Shown: positions 9,185 to 17,615 of the stretch, in pieces
Numbering within the stretch: position 1 is the stretch's first letter
Layout of the letters: every line of letters begins with the position of its first letter
Origin: Pseudomonas viridiflava
GTDB lineage: Bacteria > Pseudomonadota > Gammaproteobacteria > Pseudomonadales > Pseudomonadaceae
Direction: 5' to 3'
Assembly (NCBI RefSeq): GCF_900582625.1
Contig: NZ_UTIQ01000241.1
Coordinates: 620,001 to 684,000, forward strand
DNA length: 64,000 nucleotides
Program-made: the position numbers and the translations under genes
The notes under the pieces: generated by a model
What the model was told of the DNA's origin: nothing
Database searches by the model: none
Seen by the model: the letters and a program-made list of their open reading frames with translations, nothing else

Positions 9185-10729
9185 TTACGCCAGCGTACGG
9201 CGGGCGAAATCACGCAAACGGAAGCCCAACAACAGCAGCACGCCGAAATACGCGGCAATGCCACTGGCCACCAATGCACCCAGACGAAGCAGGCGAATCA
9301 GCATGTCGCCCTGATCCCACGCGGGCATCCAGTGCATCACGGCAAGCAGCACAGCGGCCATCACCACCACAGCGACAATGAGCCGGATGAGAAACAGCGA
9401 CCAGCCCGGCTGCGGCGTGAACAACTGCTGCTTGCGCAACTGCCAGAACAACAGGCCTGCATTCAGACAGGCCGCCAAGCCAATCGACAGCGCCAGCCCG
9501 GCGTGCGGGTAAGGCAAGGTGAAGAAGAACACCAGGTTCATCGCCTGAGTGGCTGCCAAGGTGACCAGCGCGATACGCACTGGCGTGGCGATGTTCTGCC
9601 GCGCATAGAAACCGGGCGCCAGCACTTTCACCAGAATGATGCCGAGCAGGCCCATCGAATAGGCGATCAGGGCGAACTGAGTCATTTGCGCATCGTGCGC
9701 GCTGAACTTTCCGTACTGAAACAGCGAAACGGTCAATGGCTCGGAAATAATGGCCAACGCCAGAGCGCACGGCAGCGCCAGCAGAAAACAGAGCCGCAGC
9801 CCCCAATCCAGCAAGCGCGAGTATTCCTCGATATTTTTGCTGGAGAAGCTGCGCGACAGCGCCGGTAGCAGGATCGTCCCTAGCGCCACGCCCAGTACGC
9901 CGGACGGCAGTTCCATCAAGCGGTCGGCGTAGTACATCCACGACACGGAGCCGGCGACCAGAAAGGAGGCGAAAATGGTGTTGATGATCAGCGAAATCTG
10001 GCTGACCGATACGCCGAGAATGGCCGGCCCCATTTGCTTCATCACGCGCCACACACCTGCATCGCGCAGGTTGAGGCGCGGCAGAACCAGCATGCCGATC
10101 TTTTTCAAGTGCGGTAGCTGATAAAGAAACTGCAGCAGACCGCCGACCAGCACCGCCCAACCGAGCGCCATGACCGGCGGGTTGAAATACGGGGTCAGGA
10201 ACAGCGCGAACACGATCATGCTGATATTGAGCAGGGTCGGCACGAAAGCGGGTACGGAGAAGCGATTCCAGGTATTCAGAATCGCGCCGGCCAGGGAAGC
10301 CAGCGAGATCAGCAATATATAAGGAAAGGTCACCCGCAGAAGTGATGAGGTCAGCTCGAACTTTTCCGGCGAGTCGACAAAGCCTGGCGCCGTTACCCAG
10401 ATAACCCAAGGGGCAGCGATCATGCCCAGAGCAGTGACAACGGCCAATACCAGCGTCAGCAACCCGGACACATAGGCAATAAAGGTGCGCGTCGCCTCCT
10501 CGCCTTGCTGGGTTTTGTATTCCGCCAGAATCGGCACGAAGGCCTGGGAGAACGCGCCCTCGGCAAAAATGCGGCGCAGCAGGTTGGGCAGTTTGAACGC
10601 AACAAAGAAGGCGTCGGTGGCCATGCCGGCGCCGAAAATACGCGCGACAATGGTGTCGCGAACAAAGCCCAGTACCCGGGACAACATGGTCATCGAGCTG
10701 ACCGCAGCCAGCGACTTGAGTAAATTCAT
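9185..10729 (-). CDS. murJ: MurJ, lipid II flippase
   Basis: A 514-residue integral membrane protein of the MurJ/MviN branch of the MOP superfamily, with about 14 hydrophobic segments. The conserved N-terminus (SSMTMLSRVLGFVRD, then the LRRIFAEGAFSQAFVP stretch) is clear. It moves lipid II across the inner membrane for peptidoglycan synthesis. It is read with ribF on the minus strand after a 110-base gap and is divergent from rpsT. Confidence 0.96.
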   Translation of the reverse strand: MNLLKSLAAVSSMTMLSRVLGFVRDTIVARIFGAGMATDAFFVAFKLPNLLRRIFAEGAFSQAFVPILAEYKTQQGEEATRTFIAYVSGLLTLVLAVVTALGMIAAPWVIWVTAPGFVDSPEKFELTSSLLRVTFPYILLISLASLAGAILNTWNRFSVPAFVPTLLNISMIVFALFLTPYFNPPVMALGWAVLVGGLLQFLYQLPHLKKIGMLVLPRLNLRDAGVWRVMKQMGPAILGVSVSQISLIINTIFASFLVAGSVSWMYYADRLMELPSGVLGVALGTILLPALSRSFSSKNIEEYSRLLDWGLRLCFLLALPCALALAIISEPLTVSLFQYGKFSAHDAQMTQFALIAYSMGLLGIILVKVLAPGFYARQNIATPVRIALVTLAATQAMNLVFFFTLPYPHAGLALSIGLAACLNAGLLFWQLRKQQLFTPQPGWSLFLIRLIVAVVVMAAVLLAVMHWMPAWDQGDMLIRLLRLGALVASGIAAYFGVLLLLGFRLRDFARRTLA

Positions 10730-10904
10730 AACGCTCGTTCTACCGCATCAAGTAAGCTGCGCCACCGCAAATGTCGGCGCCACCCTATGGGCCGCAAGGC
10801 AAAGGCGGCGAGTGTAGAACCGGCCGGCAAATAAATCACCCATGCAGGGTGTGCTCGCCCGTCGGACAGCGGATAGATCCTTAACCCGCAACACTGAACC
10901 GCGC

Positions 10905-10933
10905 TTGACAAGCCTTCGACACATCGGCATGAT
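10905..10933 (+). promoter_or_regulatory. Sigma-70-type promoter of rpsT
   Basis: TTGACA at 10905-10910 matches the -35 consensus exactly. After 17 bases comes CATGAT at 10928-10933, a 4-of-6 match to the -10 consensus. It lies about 50 bases before the rpsT start, in the gap between the divergent murJ and rpsT genes. Confidence 0.7.
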
Positions 10934-10984
10934 TCGCGGCCTTATTTGTTTAGTCATTTCCCCAAAGTTTCAAGGAGCTCGACG

Positions 10985-11263
10985 GTGGCCAATACACCTT
11001 CTGCCAAAAAACGCGCTAAACAGGCTGAGAAGCGTCGTAGCCATAACGCCAGCCTGCGCTCCATGGTTCGTACCTACATCAAGAACGTGGTCAAGGCTAT
11101 CGACGCCAAAGACCTAGAACTTGCACAAAAGGCTTACACCCTGGCTGTTCCTGTAATCGACCGCATGGCCGACAAAGGCATCATCCACAAGAACAAAGCA
11201 GCTCGTCATAAGAGCCGCCTGAACGGTCACATCAAGGGTCTCAGCCAAGCCGCTGCTGCCTAA
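10985..11263 (+). CDS. rpsT: Ribosomal protein S20 (RpsT)
   Basis: A 92-residue small-subunit protein that binds 16S rRNA. The sequence ANTPSAKKRAKQAEKRR at the N-terminus is typical, and the protein is very rich in lysine and arginine. The start is a GTG at 10985, preceded by AAGGAG at 10972-10977 with 7 bases spacing; an upstream ATG in frame (10946) lies before the ribosome site and is rejected. It is a single-gene unit between its own promoter and a terminator. Confidence 0.97.
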   Translation: MANTPSAKKRAKQAEKRRSHNASLRSMVRTYIKNVVKAIDAKDLELAQKAYTLAVPVIDRMADKGIIHKNKAARHKSRLNGHIKGLSQAAAA

Positions 11264-11281
11264 GTGTGATGCGTTGAAAAG

Positions 11282-11304
11282 ACCGGCCTAAGGGCCGGTT
11301 TTTT
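11282..11304 (+). terminator. rpsT terminator
   Basis: The stem ACCGGCC/GGCCGGT has a TAAG loop and is followed by TTTTTT. It lies 18 bases after the rpsT stop. Confidence 0.9.
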
Positions 11305-11330
11305 ATTGCCTGAGATAAAACGCAAGCAAC

Positions 11331-11360
11331 AAAAAGGCGAGCCTTGCGGTTCGCCTTTTT
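11331..11360 (-). terminator. creA terminator
   Basis: The arms AAAAAGGCGA and TCGCCTTTTT enclose a 10-base loop just beyond the creA stop codon; read on the minus strand, the stem ends in a T run. Confidence 0.8.
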
Positions 11361-11364
11361 CAGT

Positions 11365-11826
11365 TTAGGGCTGCTGTACCCAAGGCAGAATCGGAATGGC
11401 GGTCACCGCGTTTTGCGGGCTGCCTTCGATTACGCGGTCGCTGTACACGAGGTAGACCAGCGTGTTGCGCTTCTTGTCGAAGAACCGCACTACCTGCATC
11501 GTCTTGAACACCAGCGAAGTGCGCTCTTTAAACACTTCTTCGCCATCTTTCAAATTGTCCGGCACATGAATCGGTCCGACCTGACGGCAGGCAATCGACG
11601 CCTCGGCACGGTCTTCCGCCAACCCCAACCCACCTTTCACGCCGCCGGTTTTGGCCCGCGACAAGTAGCAGGTCACGCCTTCAACCTTCGGATCGTCAAA
11701 CGCCTCGACAACAATTTTGTCGTTCGGGCCGACCCACTTGAATACCGTCGACACCTGGCCGATTTCTTCCGCCGATGCCGCAAACGCCAAGGGCAGCAGT
11801 AAAGCGCCCAACCATCCATTGATCAT
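11365..11826 (-). CDS. creA: CreA family periplasmic protein
   Basis: A 153-residue protein of the CreA family, whose function is unknown. An N-terminal signal peptide (MINGWLGALLLPLAFAASA) points to the periplasm. The body contains VSTVFKWVGPNDKIVVEAF and two cysteines (GVTCYLSR, SIACRQVG) that are conserved in the family. The ATG at 11826 is preceded by GAGGGAGAG and is the best start; the frame is open 18 codons further. It follows proB on the same strand after 54 bases. Confidence 0.88.
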   Translation of the reverse strand: MINGWLGALLLPLAFAASAEEIGQVSTVFKWVGPNDKIVVEAFDDPKVEGVTCYLSRAKTGGVKGGLGLAEDRAEASIACRQVGPIHVPDNLKDGEEVFKERTSLVFKTMQVVRFFDKKRNTLVYLVYSDRVIEGSPQNAVTAIPILPWVQQP

Positions 11827-11880
11827 TCGCACTGCACTCTCCCTCTCAGCCAAAAGACGCAGCCGCCCAAAAAGGCGCAC

Positions 11881-12999
11881 TTACACCAGAATCAAGTTAT
11901 CGCGATGGACCAGCTCAGGTTCGTCGACATAACCCAGCAGACGCTCAATGGCATCAGAAGGCTGACCGACAATTTTCTGCGCCTCAGCCGCGCTGTAGTT
12001 CGCCAGACCACGAGCAATTTCGCGCCCTTGCGGATCGACACAGACGACCATTTCACCGCGACGGAAGTTGCCCTGCACGCTTTTCACGCCAACCGGCAGC
12101 AAGCTCTTGTGGCTTTCCAGCAACGCTTTCACGGCGCCAGCATCGAGCTGCAACGTTCCGCGGGTTTGCAGATGCCCAGCAAGCCACTGTTTGCGCGCAG
12201 CAAGCAGACCGCGCTCGGGCGCCAGCAACGTACCCAGTCGCTCTCCTGCCTTCAGCCGCGCCAACACCTGCTCAATGGCGCCACCGACGATAATGGTATG
12301 CGCACCGGAACGCGCCGCCAGCCGCGCGGCGCGCAGCTTGGTCTGCATGCCGCCACGCCCCAACGCACCACCAACACCGCCGGCCACTGCATCCAATGCA
12401 GGATCATCGGCACGCGCTTCGAAAATCAGCTGAGCATCAGGATTATGGCGCGGGTCGGCGTCGAACATGCCGTCGCGGTCCGTGAGAATCACCAGCAGAT
12501 CCGCTTCCACCAGGTTGGCGACCAGCGCCGCCAAGGTGTCGTTATCGCCAAAGCGGATTTCGTCGGTGACCACGGTGTCGTTTTCGTTGATGACCGGAAT
12601 GGCCCCCAGATCAACCAGGGTACGCAGCGTACTTCGGGCGTTCAGGTAACGCTTGCGGTCAGACAGGTCGTCATGGGTCAGCAAGATTTGCGCGGTATGC
12701 CGGCCATGTTGCGCAAAGCTCGATTCCCAAGCCTGCACCAAGCCCATCTGCCCCACCGCCGCCGCCGCTTGCAGCTCATGAATAGCGCTCGGTCGCGACG
12801 CCCAGCCCAACCGGCTCATGCCGGCCGCCACCGCACCCGACGACACCAACACCAGCTCAACGCCAGCCTCACGCAAGGCCACCATCTGCTCGACCCACAC
12901 TGCCATCGCACCGCGATCCAGGCCGCGCCCGTCAGCGGTCAACAGCGCACTACCGATCTTCACCACCCAGCGCTGAGCGCCAGTCACCTTGTCCCGCAT
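11881..12999 (-). CDS. proB: ProB, glutamate 5-kinase
   Basis: A 372-residue enzyme that makes gamma-glutamyl phosphate, the first step of proline synthesis; proline feedback inhibition is known for the family. The amino acid kinase domain begins RWVVKIGSALLT and includes VLVSSGAVAAG; the C-terminal part is a PUA domain. I chose the ATG giving MRDKVTGAQRWVVKIGS, as in Pseudomonas homologues. It follows obgE (91 bases), the usual obgE-proB-creA order in this genus. Confidence 0.96.
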   Translation of the reverse strand: MRDKVTGAQRWVVKIGSALLTADGRGLDRGAMAVWVEQMVALREAGVELVLVSSGAVAAGMSRLGWASRPSAIHELQAAAAVGQMGLVQAWESSFAQHGRHTAQILLTHDDLSDRKRYLNARSTLRTLVDLGAIPVINENDTVVTDEIRFGDNDTLAALVANLVEADLLVILTDRDGMFDADPRHNPDAQLIFEARADDPALDAVAGGVGGALGRGGMQTKLRAARLAARSGAHTIIVGGAIEQVLARLKAGERLGTLLAPERGLLAARKQWLAGHLQTRGTLQLDAGAVKALLESHKSLLPVGVKSVQGNFRRGEMVVCVDPQGREIARGLANYSAAEAQKIVGQPSDAIERLLGYVDEPELVHRDNLILV

Positions 13000-13090
13000 G
13001 GTCATCCAACCTTGGCCAGAAGAGCGGCGCCGCGCCACTCGTGCGAATTAGTCAGCACAACGCCGCTAATTAGCGGCGTTGTGGTTTTAC

Positions 13091-14314
13091 TCAGTCTCGG
13101 ACGTAGATGATCTCTGGACCATCATCGTCATCTTCCTCATCCCAGAAGCCGTCATCGTTATCGTCCGTACCGGCCACCTTGACGCCAGCGCGACGCAAGG
13201 CGCGCTTGTCGTCCAGGGCCTGCAGCTGCGCACGCGCTTCATCTTCGATGCGCTGATCAAGCTGTGCCAGCTCAGCTGCGTACTGCGGCTCTTCGGCGAC
13301 ACGCACGGAACGCTCTTCGAGGTAACGCATGATATCGAAGCAGAGCTTTTCTGTGCCTTCTTTACCAATCGCCGAAATCACATAAACCGGACCGGTCCAC
13401 TGCAGACGATCAGTGATCTCCTTAATGCGAGCGTCTTGCTCTTCTTCAAGAATCTGGTCGGACTTGTTCAGCACCAACCAACGATCACGCTCAGCCAGCG
13501 ACGGGCTGAATTTGCCCAACTCAGACACAATCGTTTCGGCTGCTTCGGCCGGATCGGAAAGGTCCAACGGCGCCATGTCGACGAGGTGCAGCAGCAAACG
13601 AGTGCGCGCCAAGTGCTTGAGGAAGCGAATGCCCAGGCCGGCGCCATCGGAAGCGCCTTCGATCAAGCCAGGAATGTCGGCGACCACGAAGCTCTTGTAG
13701 CGATCGACGCTGACCACGCCCAGGTTTGGTACCAGCGTGGTGAACGGGTAGTCCGCCACTTTCGGCTTGGCGGCCGAAACCGAACGAATAAAGGTGCTTT
13801 TGCCGGCGTTTGGCAGACCGAGCAGGCCGACGTCCGCCAGCACTTTCAATTCCAGCTTGAGGTCGCGGGACTCGCCCGGCTTACCCAGCGTGGTCTGACG
13901 CGGCGCGCGGTTGGTACTGGATTTGAAACGCGTGTTGCCCAGACCATGCCAGCCGCCGTGGGCGACCATGATGCGCTGACCATCTTTGGTCAGGTCACCG
14001 ATGATTTCCTGGGTGGCAGCATCAATGATGGTGGTGCCGACCGGCACGCGCAGCACGGTGTCTTCACCCTTGCGCCCGGTGCAGTCGGCGCTGCCGCCAT
14101 TGGAGCCGCGTTCGGCGTCGAAACGCCGGGTGTAGCGGTAATCCACCAGGGTATTCAGATTCTCGTCCGCGACCATGTACACGGAACCACCGTCGCCGCC
14201 ATCGCCGCCATTAGGTCCACCGTTCTCGATGAACTTCTCACGACGGAAGCTCATGCAACCGTTACCACCATCACCCGCTTTTACAAATATCGACACTTCA
14301 TCGACGAATTTCAT
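13091..14314 (-). CDS. obgE: ObgE/CgtA, ribosome-associated GTPase
   Basis: A 407-residue Obg-type GTPase acting in 50S ribosome assembly and stress signalling. The glycine-rich Obg fold (KAGDGGNGCMSFRRE, GGPNGGDGGDGG) is followed by the G domain with GLPNAGKSTF (G1) and NKSD (G4), then an acidic C-terminal tail. The start giving MKFVDEVSIFVKAGD has GGGAGG upstream; a near-cognate GTG two codons earlier is in frame. It lies after rplU-rpmA, the conserved arrangement, but with a terminator between. Confidence 0.97.
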   Translation of the reverse strand: MKFVDEVSIFVKAGDGGNGCMSFRREKFIENGGPNGGDGGDGGSVYMVADENLNTLVDYRYTRRFDAERGSNGGSADCTGRKGEDTVLRVPVGTTIIDAATQEIIGDLTKDGQRIMVAHGGWHGLGNTRFKSSTNRAPRQTTLGKPGESRDLKLELKVLADVGLLGLPNAGKSTFIRSVSAAKPKVADYPFTTLVPNLGVVSVDRYKSFVVADIPGLIEGASDGAGLGIRFLKHLARTRLLLHLVDMAPLDLSDPAEAAETIVSELGKFSPSLAERDRWLVLNKSDQILEEEQDARIKEITDRLQWTGPVYVISAIGKEGTEKLCFDIMRYLEERSVRVAEEPQYAAELAQLDQRIEDEARAQLQALDDKRALRRAGVKVAGTDDNDDGFWDEEDDDDGPEIIYVRD

Positions 14315-14431
14315 CGGCACGCCTCCCGCCGCAAAAGCGGGCTAGATAAAACAAGGAACATAAGACTTTTGCAAAACCCAGCGAAACAGCTCCCGGTTTA
14401 TTTTGCAAAAGCCTCAAGCTTTCAGAAACAA

Positions 14432-14459
14432 AAAAGCCCCGTCGCGAGACAGGGCTTTT
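14432..14459 (-). terminator. Terminator after rpmA
   Basis: Arms AAAAGCCC and GGGCTTTT flank a 12-base loop between the rpmA stop and obgE. It would separate rplU-rpmA transcription from obgE or attenuate read-through. Confidence 0.75.
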
Positions 14460-14474
14460 CCAGCAACATCGCGA

Positions 14475-14732
14475 TTAAGCCGCGATGACGCTCACGTAAC
14501 GACGACCGAAGGCGCCTTTAACTTCGAACTTGATCACGCCTTCGACTTTAGCGAACAGAGTGTGATCTTTACCCATGCCAACGCCGTAGCCAGCGTGGAA
14601 TTGGGTACCGCGCTGACGCACGATGATGTTGCCTGCTTTGATAGCCTGGCCGCCGTACATCTTCACGCCAAGGCGTTTAGATTCTGAGTCGCGACCGTTG
14701 CGGGTACTACCGCCAGCTTTTTTGTGTGCCAT
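14475..14732 (-). CDS. rpmA: Ribosomal protein L27 (RpmA)
   Basis: An 85-residue large-subunit protein near the peptidyl transferase centre. The N-terminus AHKKAGGSTRNGRDS is diagnostic, and there is no cleavable N-terminal extension of the Firmicutes kind. An AGGAG ribosome site precedes the ATG. It follows rplU by 37 bases and is presumably cotranscribed with it. Confidence 0.98.
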   Translation of the reverse strand: MAHKKAGGSTRNGRDSESKRLGVKMYGGQAIKAGNIIVRQRGTQFHAGYGVGMGKDHTLFAKVEGVIKFEVKGAFGRRYVSVIAA

Positions 14733-14769
14733 GAGTCAATACTCCTAATAAGGATTTGGGCCGAAAGAA

Positions 14770-15081
14770 TTAGGCCGAAATACCAGTGATTTTGATCTCA
14801 GTGAACCACTGACGGTGGCCCTGACGCTTCATGTGGTGCTTGCGACGGCGGAACTTGATGATGGTCACTTTATCGTGGCGGCCTTGTGCAATCACTTCGG
14901 CTACAACTTTAGCGCCTTCAACAACCGGTGCGCCGATAGTCACGTCGTCACCATTGCCGATCAGCAGAACGCGATCGAAAGTAACGGCTTCGCCAGTGGC
15001 GATTTCGAGCTTTTCGATCTTGAGGTATTCACCTTCGGCGACTTTGTATTGCTTGCCACCGGTAACAATTACTGCGTACAT
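14770..15081 (-). CDS. rplU: Ribosomal protein L21 (RplU)
   Basis: A 103-residue large-subunit protein. MYAVIVTGGKQYKV at the start and KFRRRKHHMKRQGHRQ near the end are the family signatures. It is the first gene of rplU-rpmA and is divergent from ispB; on the minus strand a TATAAA hexamer (15115-15120) is a possible -10 element, but no convincing -35 is seen. Confidence 0.98.
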   Translation of the reverse strand: MYAVIVTGGKQYKVAEGEYLKIEKLEIATGEAVTFDRVLLIGNGDDVTIGAPVVEGAKVVAEVIAQGRHDKVTIIKFRRRKHHMKRQGHRQWFTEIKITGISA

Positions 15082-15262
15082 AATTTTGCTCCGTTAATCC
15101 TGCTCACCCAGCGCTTTATAGGAATAGTCGTCGGCTGGCATGGCTGCTTGGGGCCGGAAGGACGCCCTTGCAATTGCGTAAGGCAGGTGCTGCCCAGGGA
15201 AGTTCAGGGGCCGCGATTGTACGCAAGCCTTTGGCCCCGCGCAAGCACCCGCAGCACTTGCC

Positions 15263-15291
15263 TTGACAGCCTTACACCTGCCCCCTAGCAT
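15263..15291 (+). promoter_or_regulatory. Sigma-70-type promoter of ispB
   Basis: TTGACA (15263-15268), 17 bases, then TAGCAT (15286-15291, 4 of 6 matches to the -10 consensus). It lies about 30 bases upstream of the ispB start in the divergent rplU/ispB gap. Confidence 0.65.
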
Positions 15292-15323
15292 GCCGCGCAA
15301 CCTTCGAGGAGCACGTGTCACTG

Positions 15324-16292
15324 ATGCAACCACAGGCCTTCTATAACGTGGTGGCGGACGATTTTACCGCCGTCGATGGCATTATCAGACGACAACTGGT
15401 CTCCCGCGTTCCTCTGGTAGAGAAAATAGGCGACTACATCATTTCCGCCGGCGGCAAGCGTTTGCGCCCGCTGCTGGTTCTGCTCTGCGGCAAAGCGCTG
15501 GGCGGCCAAGGTGATGATCTGCGTCTGTTGGCTGCCACCATCGAATTCCTTCACACCGCGACCCTGCTGCATGACGACGTTGTCGACATGTCCGGCATGC
15601 GTCGTGGCCGCTCGACCGCCAATGCGTTGTGGGGCAACGCGCCCAGCGTGCTGGTCGGCGACTTCCTTTATTCACGCTCGTTCGAAATGATGGTCGAGCT
15701 CGGTTCGCTACCGGTGATGCAGATTCTCTCACGCGCCACTCGCGTGATTGCCGAAGGCGAAGTGCTGCAGCTGTCGAAAGTGCGCGACGCCAGCACCACC
15801 GAAGAAACCTATATGGAAGTCATCCGCGGCAAAACCGCGATGCTCTTCGAGGCTTCGACCCACAGCGCCGCTGCCTTAATTGGCGCGACCGCTGAACAGT
15901 CCACCGCACTGCAAGCGTTTGGCGACAACCTTGGTGTGGCGTTCCAGTTGGTAGACGACCTGCTCGACTACCGCGGCGACGCCGAAACCCTCGGCAAAAA
16001 CGTGGGCGATGATTTGGCCGAGGGTAAACCGACGCTGCCGTTGATCTACACCATGCGCGAAGGCACCGCTGAGCAAGCCAGCTTGGTCCGCACCGCCATT
16101 CAGAAAGGTGGCCTGGAAGACCTGGAAAGTATCCGCGCAGCTGTCGAGGCGTCCGGTTCGCTGGATTACACCGCCAACCAGGCCCGTGACTACGCCGCTC
16201 GCGCCATCGCCTGCCTGGACGTGCTGCCAGCCAGCGAATACAAAGACGCGCTGATTGAGATCAGCGAATTCGCTGTCGCCCGCACCCACTAA
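15324..16292 (+). CDS. ispB: IspB, polyprenyl (octaprenyl/nonaprenyl) diphosphate synthase
   Basis: A 322-residue trans-polyprenyl diphosphate synthase that makes the ubiquinone side chain. The first Asp-rich motif is LLHDDVVDMSGMRRG and the second is QLVDDLLDYRGD, both needed for magnesium-diphosphate binding. The chain length made cannot be read from the sequence; Pseudomonas ubiquinone-9 would imply C45. The start is uncertain: the family usually begins MQPQAFY (ATG 15324), but a GTG three codons upstream (15315) lies close to GAGGA at 15306-15310. Confidence 0.95.
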   Translation: MQPQAFYNVVADDFTAVDGIIRRQLVSRVPLVEKIGDYIISAGGKRLRPLLVLLCGKALGGQGDDLRLLAATIEFLHTATLLHDDVVDMSGMRRGRSTANALWGNAPSVLVGDFLYSRSFEMMVELGSLPVMQILSRATRVIAEGEVLQLSKVRDASTTEETYMEVIRGKTAMLFEASTHSAAALIGATAEQSTALQAFGDNLGVAFQLVDDLLDYRGDAETLGKNVGDDLAEGKPTLPLIYTMREGTAEQASLVRTAIQKGGLEDLESIRAAVEASGSLDYTANQARDYAARAIACLDVLPASEYKDALIEISEFAVARTH

Positions 16293-16310
16293 GTTTCACG
16301 CAACCCCGAA

Positions 16311-16338
16311 AGCCCGGCCCAGCGCCGGGCTTTTTATT
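16311..16338 (+). terminator. ispB terminator
   Basis: The stem AGCCCGGC/GCCGGGCT with a CCAGC loop is followed by a T-rich tail, 18 bases after the ispB stop. Confidence 0.9.
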
Positions 16339-16390
16339 GCCGACAATCGTGCAATACGAACCGGCACAAATTAGACCTTGCTATTATATC

Positions 16391-16409
16391 AATAGGAATT
16401 ATTCTCATC
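16391..16409. promoter_or_regulatory. Probable Fur box upstream of the 80-residue protein gene
   Basis: The minus-strand sequence GATGAGAATAATTCCTATT matches the 19-base Fur consensus GATAATGATAATCATTATC at 12 positions. It lies directly after a TATTAT hexamer (16382-16387) that could be the -10 element, so a bound repressor would cover the transcription start. Inference from sequence only. Confidence 0.55.
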
Positions 16410-16432
16410 AAACCAAAAGAAGGAGATGAGCC

Positions 16433-16675
16433 ATGACCTATTTGATTGATGCTTGGCTAGACCGTCCGCACCCGTACCTGCGGATTCTGCACCGCGATAC
16501 CGGGAAGGTTTGTGCCGTACTGGAAGAAGAAGCGCTGGACGAATTGCGCGAGCAGGGCGACCTGGATCTGTCCGGCCTGAGCTCCAGCGAGCCGACGGTA
16601 CTCAAGGAGTTGGTACGCAACCTTTTCCTGTTCTGCTACTCCCGCGCGCTGCGCCCTTCTTCCGACCTGCACTGA
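16433..16675 (+). CDS. Small conserved Pseudomonas protein (PA4570-like)
   Basis: An 80-residue acidic cytoplasmic protein with no recognised domain. It starts MTYLIDAWLDRPHPYLRIL and resembles, from memory, the product of PA4570, which occupies the same place after ispB in P. aeruginosa. A very strong ribosome site (AAGGAGATGAG) precedes the ATG. The probable Fur box upstream suggests induction during iron limitation. It is flanked by two terminators and so forms its own transcription unit. Function unknown. Confidence 0.82.
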   Translation: MTYLIDAWLDRPHPYLRILHRDTGKVCAVLEEEALDELREQGDLDLSGLSSSEPTVLKELVRNLFLFCYSRALRPSSDLH

Positions 16676-16715
16676 CCAGGAGCCCAGACCGTTGACGCAC
16701 CTGCCCCGAAAAAAC

Positions 16716-16747
16716 AAAAGGCCGAGAGCATTCACTCTCGGCCTTTT
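16716..16747. terminator. Terminator after the 80-residue protein gene
   Basis: Perfect 13-base arms (AAAAGGCCGAGAG and CTCTCGGCCTTTT) with a 6-base loop. The symmetry would allow termination on both strands. Confidence 0.9.
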
Positions 16748-16789
16748 GCGTTCTGGGCAACCTGCTCGCTTACCGCAAGCCGCCTACTC

Positions 16790-16906
16790 CAAAACCGTAA
16801 CGAGCGACGGTGTAGCAAGGCAAAAACAGGGGAGCAAGCGGAGTTGGCTGTAGCCAATGAGCCTTGAGAGTCTGTTTTTAACGCCGCTAAACCGAGCGCA
16901 GTAGGT
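16790..16906. repeat. Probable Pseudomonas intergenic repeat next to fklB
   Basis: A non-coding block directly after the fklB stop, read on the minus strand as CTACTGCGCTCGGTTTAGCG ... GCTACAGCCAACTCCG ... TGTTTTTGCCTTGCTACACC. It contains short repeated words around TGTTTTT/AAAAACA. I recognise this word pattern from other Pseudomonas intergenic regions, but copy number elsewhere in this genome cannot be seen from one window. Confidence 0.4.
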
Positions 16907-16908
16907 TT

Positions 16909-17535
16909 TTACAGAATTTCCAGCAGCTCTACGTCAAACACCAAAACACTGTGCGGCGGGATGCTGCCAACAGCCTGGCCGCCATAGGCCAGCTCGCTCG
17001 GTACGTACAGGCGCCATTTGCTGCCAGTGCCCATCAGTTGCAGCGCTTCGGTCCAACCAGCGATCACGCCACCCACCGGAAATTCAGCCGGTTGGCCACG
17101 ATCGTACGAGCTGTCGAACACCGAACCGTCAGTCAGCGTGCCGTGGTAGTGGGTGCGCACGGTGCTGTCGCGGGTCGGCTTGGCGCCGTCACCAGCGGTC
17201 AGCACTTCGTATTGCAGACCCGATTCCAGGGTCACGATGCCGGCGCGCTTGGCGTTCTCAGCCAGGAACGCACGGCCTTCGCCAGCAGCGGCTTCAGCTT
17301 TGGCAGCTTGCTCGGCCTGCATGATTTCGCGGATCACTTTGAAGCTGGCCGACATGTCTTCCTGGCTAACGCGGCTGGCGTGGCCACGGAACGCGTCGGT
17401 CAGACCAACCAGAATGGCGTCGAGGCTCACGCCCGGTGGCGGGTTGTCGCGCAGTTGGTCGCCCAGTTGGCGGCCGATGCCGTAGCTGACGCGGCTCTCA
17501 TCGGTGGTGAAGGTATCGATATTCTGTTCGGACAT
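16909..17535 (-). CDS. fklB: FklB, FKBP-type peptidyl-prolyl isomerase
   Basis: A 208-residue prolyl isomerase with an N-terminal helical dimerisation region (residues about 1-95) and a C-terminal FKBP domain (TVRTHYHGTLTDGSVFDSSY, IPPHSVLVFDVELL). No signal peptide is present, so a cytoplasmic location is expected, as for E. coli FklB. The gene is separated from the Fur-box gene by a terminator and a probable repeat. The cytochrome c gene found here in P. aeruginosa, as I remember it, is absent. Confidence 0.92.
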   Translation of the reverse strand: MSEQNIDTFTTDESRVSYGIGRQLGDQLRDNPPPGVSLDAILVGLTDAFRGHASRVSQEDMSASFKVIREIMQAEQAAKAEAAAGEGRAFLAENAKRAGIVTLESGLQYEVLTAGDGAKPTRDSTVRTHYHGTLTDGSVFDSSYDRGQPAEFPVGGVIAGWTEALQLMGTGSKWRLYVPSELAYGGQAVGSIPPHSVLVFDVELLEIL

Positions 17536-17615
17536 GGCGCTAACTCCGCTGAGGCCAAAAAAAGGTCGGCCAGCCTAGCACAGAAGCGCTGGCTGGCCGA
17601 TGTGCAGCGAACCGG

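Noticed and set aside
13079..14488. 469-residue plus-strand reading frame
   Set aside because: Antisense to obgE, which has all GTPase motifs.
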